This document shows positions 57,720 through 64,000 of a stretch of 64,000 bases of DNA, piece after piece. The DNA is from Castor canadensis (lineage: Eukaryota > Chordata > Mammalia > Rodentia > Castoridae), in contig NC_133391.1 of assembly GCF_047511655.1 (NCBI RefSeq), positions 121,156,384 to 121,220,383 of the forward strand, given 5' to 3'. Under the pieces are notes generated by a model, which did not search any database, was not told where the DNA came from, and saw only the letters and a list, made by a program, of their open reading frames with translations. The translations under genes were made by a program, and so were the position numbers. Each line of letters opens with the position of its first letter. The stretch's first letter is position 1.

Positions 57720-59075
57720 GGTTATTGGTAATACCACTGTACTACCAGTACCACTGTCTTTCTTTTAAAAAATGCCAATAACTTCTCACTAGGAAACCTG
57801 GCATTGTTGGAGACATAAAATTCTGATTGTCATCTCCAGGCAAGTCCTAGCACTCCACAGTCTCCAGGGGAAATGTCTCATAGAAAGAACATTTCAGCCA
57901 TAACAGTAGTTTACTCCCCTCGCAACCTAGGGAAGTATTTATTGAGCATTTAAATCTATGATCCAAATGAATACTCCCAGTGGAAAGGTTATTACTGTGC
58001 TCTGGAAGGAGAGAGGCCAAATATAATTTCTTGTTCATTTACTTAACAGTAAATCCAAATATCTAAATCATGAGCATTTCCTAGAGAATACCCCATCATG
58101 TTTTAGAAACTTCCAAAATGGAGGGATTTGATTAAAAACTGAATGAGAGTGAGTCAGATCTCACCAAATTACACTGCCATGCCTTTCTAGATCAAAGTGT
58201 ACTTCATGTTTTGCTACTAGGAGTTCTATCAGCAGAACAGTTTCTTATGTAATATAGAAATAAAAGGATTTGCAAAACTAATTTTAAAAATCTCAAGTGT
58301 CTGGTGATGTGTATAGAGTGAGACTCCAGACAGTGAGATCTGATCCCTCTTCTCCTCTCCAAGGTGGTACTGTTACTCAGTCATAAAAGTCATAAATGCC
58401 CTTGGGAAGAATTCCCACGATAAGAAGGCTTTCCTTAAGGTAGTTATTTAGAATAGTAAATAGTTATTCATGTCATAGGAGAGACTGTTTTGACTCATAG
58501 CTCTTGGTGTAGAAAGTATAGAAATTCAAGAGGGAGTCTGGATTGGCACCTGTGTCAGCCATAAATAGTACCAGCATCTTTAAACTAGAAGTAAAACTAT
58601 CATGGATTACAGAGGATAAGTGGCTTGTCTAAAACTTCTAATCTATGCTCTTTTTCCTCAGAGAAAACAAGGGTCACAGTCATCAAGGGCTATGGAATAT
58701 ATACTGACTACTCCTACCATACACTGTAAAATAGGTAGCCAGAGAAAGGAAGAGTGGGAATAGAGAAAAATGCTTGGACACTCAGGATGGACAAAAGAAA
58801 TCAAAGTCTAGAATTTGAACAGGCAGGACACCAGAAGATGCCTGAGTTGTAGGGATAAGTGATGTGAGAGGGTCCTGAGGATTCATGTCATCATCCAACA
58901 CTCTTGACTTCTCTGAGGAGCTACCTGTCTTTTCCATCCTGTTTAATCTACAGCTCCTGTAAGCAAGAGGAATGCTATTACTTCTGGGGTCTCTTGAGTG
59001 GTGCTGAAACATGTTCCCCTTTTCCCTGTGTAGCAGAAAGAACAAACTTTGGTGTAATACAGGGTACTTACTTGG
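57720..59075. other. Unique sequence; part of an isolated 162-codon frame
   Basis: The minus frame 58782-59270 starts in a MIR relic (59080-59230) and runs into unique sequence. Its product shows no domain. It is treated as a chance frame, since more than a quarter of it derives from an antisense SINE. Confidence 0.4.
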
Positions 59076-59077
59076 CC

Positions 59078-59232
59078 TTTTATTAGTGTGGAAGCATGTT
59101 CGCTCTTCTCTAAAATGGAAGATCATTCTATTAGCTATGTTGGAGGCTATTGAAAGAATTAAGTGGGTTGTACTTGTGAAGCAGTCAGCATCATGACACA
59201 TGGCACATGGTTCTTTCCTAACAAAAGTTATT
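59078..59232 (+). repeat. MIR SINE relic
   Basis: Sense MIR-like: 'gtggaagcatgttcgctctt', 'ctctaaaatggaagatcatt', 'ctatgttggaggctattgaa', 'agaattaagtgggttgtact', 'cagcatcatgacacatggca'. Confidence 0.65.
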
Positions 59233-59234
59233 TT

Positions 59235-59540
59235 TCCACTTTCTTTGTGGGAAATAGAAATGGGTACCATTTCTTTGATTGCCTTTTCCTCCTCTCTGTT
59301 TTGAACTTGATGCAGTGGGCCTGGGCTTAATCATTTCTACCAGGGGTTGTAGTTCTTTTCTTCTTTTCTTTTTAAGCTCTTGAATTGCAATACATCACAA
59401 CTTACAAAATAAATTTTAGGCTTTTGAGCCTATGCAACCTTATCATGAGAGAATTCAATTCACCTAGCTAGTGGTTAGATAAACTCAGTGTCATATACTT
59501 TTAAGAATTTAACACCAGGATTAGGTTCAAACAGTGTATA
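59235..59540. other. Unique non-coding sequence
   Basis: Nothing recognised. Confidence 0.4.
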
Positions 59541-59544
59541 AAAA

Positions 59545-59802
59545 TGTTTTAGAAAACAAAGAATTGGGTGCAGGAGGGTGAATGTAGTGGAAATATTATA
59601 ACTCATGTATGAAAATGGAAAAATGAGACATGTTGAAAGTATTCCAGGAATAGGGGGAGGGAGGATAAAGAAGAATAATGGAGGGGGTGAATTCAACTAT
59701 GATATATTGTAAGAACTTTTGTACATGTCACAATATAACCCCAGTACAGCAATAATATGATAATAAAATATATTTTAAAAGGATAAAAGGAAAAAAAAAA
59801 GA
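59545..59802 (+). mobile_element. L1 3' UTR end with poly(A), second 3'-end lineage
   Basis: 'ggtgcaggagggtgaatgta', 'atagggggagggaggataaa', 'tggagggggtgaattcaact', 'atgatatattgtaagaactt', 'aataaaatatattttaaaag' and an A-run at 59790-59800. This sense-oriented L1 tail has a different 3' UTR from copies A-D. Truncated and non-coding. Confidence 0.75.
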
Positions 59803-59804
59803 AA

Positions 59805-60330
59805 CCTAAGAATTGGTATCAAAGTGACCAAATCCAAAGAAGACAACAGAATCGCTTACTCAAAAAACACTCTCTAGATAAGGAATAAAATGAAAGCATC
59901 TAGTTAAAATCCACATATCTAAGGTGCTGGGATCAGGTATAGTGTATTGATACTTGCAAGAGTTCATCACATTTCAGGATGCACATCTCACCCTTGGTGG
60001 TATGGCTTGAATAATATCTGATCCTGGTGCTTGAAATGAAGAAAATCAACACATCAACCAACTTTGAGGGGGTTGGCTCCACCAACAAGCTCAGAAGCAC
60101 GAGCTGTTTTAGAAGAAGAAACAACCTAGAGTTCCCTACAGTTAAATACAAAACTCTGAAGAGTTTTCTATTAGTTGGGTTTCTTATTGGAAACAACAAA
60201 CTTTGTTAAATTTTACTTAGGTCATTTCTTAGACAATGATTAATGCCTGGAAGATGGAAAGCCAATACTTAAGAAGGCTAAGACGAAAGCCCAAACCATA
60301 CCATGCTAACTTTCTGGGGAAGATGGTACA
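59805..60330. other. Unique non-coding sequence
   Basis: Overlapping 88-codon (minus) and 60-codon (plus) frames at 59933-60209, without domains. Confidence 0.4.
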
Positions 60331-60334
60331 TTTT

Positions 60335-60782
60335 GCTTGAGCTAGTGTAACAAAGTGTCACAGGCAGACTGAGTTTAACCACAGAGATTTATTGTCTCAC
60401 AGCTCTGGAAGTTCAAGCCCAAGGTGTCGAAGAGTTGGTTCCTTCTAGGAGTTATAAGGGAAGGAAGGATGTGTTTCAGTCCTCTCTCCTTGACTTCTGG
60501 ATGGTTATCTTTATGTGTACTGACATTCTCTCCTTGTCTTTTCACACTGGCTTCCTTCTACACATGTCTCTGTGTTCAAATTTCCCTTTTTTATAAGGAC
60601 ATCATGCACACTAGATTGGGTCCACACCAAAGATCTCACTCAAGTTGTTTACCTCTGCAAGTATGGTCTCATTCCATATTCCAAATATGGACTTCTATCT
60701 CCAAATCTGGTCATATTCTGAGATACTTAGGGGTAGGTATTCAGCATATGAGTTTAGGGGGAGGGGAATAAAACCAACCCAG
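60335..60782 (-). mobile_element. MLT1-type MaLR LTR (solo)
   Basis: Antisense MLT1: 'gctagtgtaacaaagtgtca', 'attgtctcacagctctggaa', 'gttcaagcccaaggtgtcga', 'cttttttataaggacatcat', 'gcacactagattgggtccac', 'atctggtcatattctgagat', 'acttaggggtaggtattcag'. The 115-codon plus frame inside it is an LTR shadow. Confidence 0.92.
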
Positions 60783-60784
60783 AA

Positions 60785-61715
60785 GAGAACTAATTACAGA
60801 ACATTGTTTCCTGCTGGTACTATTACCCTTGTTATCTTATATACTGGGAAAAGAATGCCTCTCTGCCCCAGGTGGGAGCATCTGATCGACTGGGCTTAGC
60901 AACAGGCATGTACTACTCTGCCAGCCAAGAGAAAGAAAACTAGAATCTGGCTTGCTCTATTTCTAGAGTAGGTGGTAGGTTCAGCCATCTTCCAAGACTT
61001 ATGCAGTAGGAATATCCCATGTGGCTGTGCAGTGGCTAAGCAGTTTAAAATGTTGACAAGGAGCTGTCAGTACTTTTTACAAATTTTAAAAATATTTTCT
61101 AATTATGCTTAGTGGGATAATTTGGTATAGGCATACAATGTGGAATGACTCTTCCATACTGTTTAAATCAACCAGTATATTCAAATAGGCATAGTACTTT
61201 ACCGAAAGAGGCTTTGAGTAACATTTATGAGAGGTTCTAGAACCCCACCACGTGGTGGAAGAACTCCAATAGTTAACGGAAAACTCCAAGCCTATCTTTC
61301 ATTTACATTGAAAGAGATGGGGTAAAGTGTAGTCTTTCTATTCAAAATGACTAAACCCACTGCTGTAGTCCCAAATGGAAGTGAGGTAAACACTCTGATC
61401 TATATATTCCCTTGTCCTCTCTGACTTTACCATCATGACCAGCTATGATGAGACAGAAGTTTCTGGGAAGGGAAAGCAAAAGCTTCTTCCCAGTAGGAGA
61501 GAAGCTATGCTGAGGAATTGGTCAGAGTGATTGGTGACCGATAGGCATGGGGTTTGAAGGGTCCCAGTGGACTTATGTAAGAAGTGTCAGGTGAGAAGGG
61601 AAATGCCTGTGTTTTCCCCTAGAAAGATGTAAGACTCCACAAGAATGAGTAACTGAGAAAGAAAAACCTGAGAATGGCAAAGTCCTCAGTCCACCCCTCT
61701 TATTGCTCTCTGCCC
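60785..61715. other. Unique non-coding sequence
   Basis: No gene or repeat family recognised. Confidence 0.4.
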
Positions 61716-61717
61716 AC

Positions 61718-62100
61718 TTGCAGATTCCTTATTTACAGAGCCAGGCACCCTGCTAGGAACTGGAGATGCAAGAATGAAAAGACTTGCTCTCTGATCTGAA
61801 GGAGTTCCTGTTTTGATATGCTCACAAAGAGCTTAAAGACAATATTTTAGAGAACATATAAGTATATGGAATTGTGTATAGGTTCATGGGTTCACTTATT
61901 CACCCACTGTCCGTCACCACTAAAATATAACGACCCCCTTTTATTTTCACTGCTGTATTTGTGGCATCTCTAATACCTAGAGTTTAGGGAATGTTTGAAA
62001 CTCAACAAATATTAATAACTTGTAGATGGAAATGTATCACAAAGAATGCTCAAGTCTGCTGAGGAAGATCAGAGAAGGCTTCCCAGGAAAAGAGACCCCA
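61718..62100 (+). repeat. L2-like relics
   Basis: 'agccaggcaccctgctagga', 'actggagatgcaagaatgaa' and 'ctgatctgaaggagttcctg' at 61739-61812. L2/MIR3-like 3'-end text follows at about 61925-62035 ('tgtggcatctctaataccta', 'actcaacaaatattaataac'), then 'gagaaggcttcccagg' at about 62070. Confidence 0.55.
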
Positions 62101-62109
62101 TGCCACTGT

Positions 62110-62578
62110 TATTCAATCCCATTGTGTTGCATTGATTGTGCTACTAGCCATGGGTTTTGTTTGCTTCCCTACATTCATGCCCCTTGGCAGTGAGCTTGGC
62201 CATGTGACTTGTTTGGACCATGGAATAGTAGCAAACTCAATGCAAGCAGAAACTCAAAAACGTGCTCACGAGTTTCTGATTTCTGTCTTGGATCCCTGCC
62301 ACCCAGAAGCACAAGCCCAGACGGGCCTGCTGGGAGGCAAGAGATCATATGGAACAGAGGCAAGTCACCTCAGGCAAAGGCCATCCTAGGCCAGTTATCC
62401 CCAGCTGAGTGGTCAGCCAAAGGCTGATATATGAGTGAGCCCAGTTCAGATCAACAAAATGTCCCAGCTGACCCATAGAAGAAAGAGAAATATGAAATGA
62501 CAGTTTTAATATCAAATGACTAAGTTTTGGGGAGGTTAGTTACACAGTATTATTGGGGGTATAGATAACTGATACAGC
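62110..62578 (+). mobile_element. MLT1-type MaLR LTR (solo)
   Basis: Sense MLT1: 'gcagtgagcttggccatgtg', 'acttgtttggaccatggaat', 'agtagcaaactcaatgcaag', 'gatcaacaaaatgtcccagc', 'aatgactaagttttggggag', 'gtatagataactgatac'. Frames overlapping it are not genes. Confidence 0.88.
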
Positions 62579-62582
62579 CACT

Positions 62583-62705
62583 GTCTCACTCAATAATAAC
62601 CCCTGAAACAGTTTTGATTGACACGTCAAATATAAGAAAACTGAGGCTCAGAGAGAAATAAATAAGAGGAGAACAGAATTTTACTTGAGTCTCCTGAGTC
62701 TTTGG
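62583..62705 (-). repeat. MIR SINE relic
   Basis: Antisense MIR: 'aagaaaactgaggctcagag', 'gagtctcctgagtctttgga', 'cttcaaactgaatac'. Confidence 0.65.
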
Positions 62706-62847
62706 ACTTCAAACTGAATACTTTTTTTTTTCTTTTTACAATATCAGAATTAAGAGAGGTTAACTCCCTTTTTCAGACCATATAAATGCCATTATGTTTA
62801 GAATATGTCTCTAATATAACATTGGAGCCTATGAGTTAATTATGTAA

Positions 62848-62926
62848 AAGAAAGGAAGAGAGGAGGAGAGGAGAGTGGGAAAGAAAAGGTAAGAAGGAAA
62901 AGCAGGAGAGAGAGGGGAATAAAAGG
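62848..62926. repeat. Polypurine tract (A/G-rich)
   Basis: Almost all bases on the plus strand are A or G, with a few T and C. Low-complexity, not a clean microsatellite. Confidence 0.85.
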
Positions 62927-63575
62927 AGCCAGTGCTGGCTTCATGAATTTAGCCCCACAAGTGATGCTCAGGGAATTCTAAGTGATGTCTATATATACCA
63001 CAGGCTAACTTAAGAAATGGGTTAAAGAGAACTTTTTTAAGGGTAGAAAAAAAAGAGATTGAAATAAGAAAGGATATGGTAAGGGACATGTATGTTTCTG
63101 TGAGACAGATGGGAATTGGGAATTGTCCATCCTACTTTTTGTGGATGGTCGGGGAAGGATCTCTGGGGAGGTAGCATTAACACTGAGATTTTAATAATAA
63201 GAAAGAACCCAGATCAAACAGAACAACATTTTAAGGCAAGAGGACAGCTGTGGCCAAAGACCTAAGGTAAAATCAAGCTTGCCAAGTTCCAGGACCCAAA
63301 GGAGGACTAAGGGGGCCTGGCTGAAGTGGAAGGGGAAGAGCAGATCTTATTTTCAGTGACAGTTGACATATGCTTTAAGAAGATCTCATTCTAAAGAATT
63401 GGCTCTGAGGATGGACTGTAGGCAGGCAAATACAGAGGTAAGGAGTCCAGGTTCAAGGTTATTTCCATTGTCTGTGCTGAACTGTGGTGATAGCTGCAAA
63501 CATTGTACCAAGTGGATTTCTACTGAAAGTAAATCAACTGGATCTGCCAATGGATTAGCTATACAAGAAAGGCAT
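62927..63575. other. Mostly unique sequence with a weak L2-like stretch
   Basis: L2-like text lies at about 63160-63320 ('aaggatctctggggaggtag', 'gaggacagctgtggccaaag', 'aagggggcctggctgaagtg'). A 73-codon frame (63363-63584) is featureless. Confidence 0.4.
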
Positions 63576-63592
63576 CAAGAATGACTCAAGTT

Positions 63593-63804
63593 GTTAGGTG
63601 CTGGTGGTTCACACCTGTAATCCTAGCTATTTAGGAGGCTGAGAGTGGGAGAATTGCAGTTTGAGGCCAGCCTGGGCAAATTTTTCTCATGACTCCTTCT
63701 CCAAAATAACCAGAGCAAAATGGACTGACAGTGTGGCTCGAGCAGTAGAATGCCTGCTTTGAAAGCATAGCAAACCCCAGTCCCCCCCAACCCAAAAAAA
63801 AAAA
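63593..63804 (+). repeat. B1 + ID-like dimeric SINE
   Basis: Sense order: 'gtggttcacacctgtaatcc', 'tttaggaggctgagagtggg', 'gaggccagcctgggcaaatt', 'tccaaaataaccagagcaaa', then the ID-like half 'tgtggctcgagcagtagaat', 'gcctgctttgaaagcatag', and a C-run plus poly(A). Diverged target copies lie at 63577-63592 and 63805-63820. The minus frames here (63623-63993) are shadows. Confidence 0.93.
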
Positions 63805-63820
63805 AAGAATGATTCGTGTT

Positions 63821-64000
63821 TGGCTTGACCATCTAAGTGAATGACGGTGCCATTTACTAAAACAAGGATAACCATGGGAAGAAAAAGATTTTTTTTCAGA
63901 GTGGAGACTAATAGAAAAAGGAGAAAAGAGAACAAAGAGAAAAGTATAGGAATAAAATATTAAAAATATAGGGCCTATTCTGGAGGCAGACAAGGAAACT
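63821..64000. other. Unique A-rich sequence at window end
   Basis: A/G-rich, no recognised feature. Confidence 0.4.

Noticed and set aside
58782..59270. 162-codon minus-strand frame as a gene
   Set aside because: More than a quarter of it lies antisense in a MIR relic (59078-59232), and the rest shows no recognisable domain.
60424..60771. 115-codon plus frame
   Set aside because: It lies wholly inside an antisense MLT1 LTR.
63631..63993. 120-codon minus frame with hydrophobic stretches
   Set aside because: It is largely the reverse strand of a SINE and its poly(A)/C-run. The hydrophobic residues come from T-runs.

Overview
The window looks like vertebrate nuclear DNA from a placental mammal, most likely a rodent. 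It is AT-rich and CpG-poor, with no CpG island. It is full of mammalian interspersed repeats: MIR, L2, MaLR LTRs (MLT1 and MST type), MER5-type hAT elements, a Tigger/MER2-type element, old L1M copies and younger L1 copies. The young SINEs join a B1-like (7SL-derived) part to an ID-like (tRNA-related) part. The young L1 copies carry a long C-rich/G-rich tract in the 3' UTR. From memory, both fit a castorimorph rodent such as a beaver. That is inference and was not checked against any database.

I find no protein-coding gene, no tRNA or rRNA gene, no CRISPR array and no promoter. The longest reading frames (at most 172 codons) are isolated, lack recognisable domains, and often overlap repeats. 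The window is best read as intergenic DNA or the inside of a very large intron.

Layout: 1-3000 is unique DNA followed by decayed L1M sequence in both orientations. 3000-9600 is mostly unique, with a polypyrimidine tract, a MER5A and two MIRs. 9600-16500 is repeat-dense: three MLT1 LTRs, two SINEs, an old L1 piece, two microsatellites and two hAT-type elements. 17436-22360 holds four young, 5'-truncated L1 copies. Two of them are stacked on one target site, and two more lie inverted about 1.8 kb apart. 22360-41800 is largely unique, with scattered MIR, L2, MST and MER5-like relics. 41815-44640 is one old L1 invaded by a B1+ID SINE, a B1 monomer and a Tigger-type DNA transposon. 44700-64000 is again mostly unique, with three L1 3' ends, two more MLT1 LTRs and several MIR/L2 relics.

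The most informative observations are: two L1 insertions sharing one 15-bp target (three copies of the repeat); a SINE bounded by one target-site duplication that holds two B1-like units plus an ID-like unit; a Tigger element whose removal at its TA rejoins the host L1 text; and G-quadruplex-prone tracts repeated in the L1 3' UTRs. I saw no new molecular system here. A few non-repeat blocks could be conserved regulatory DNA, but that needs a multi-species alignment.
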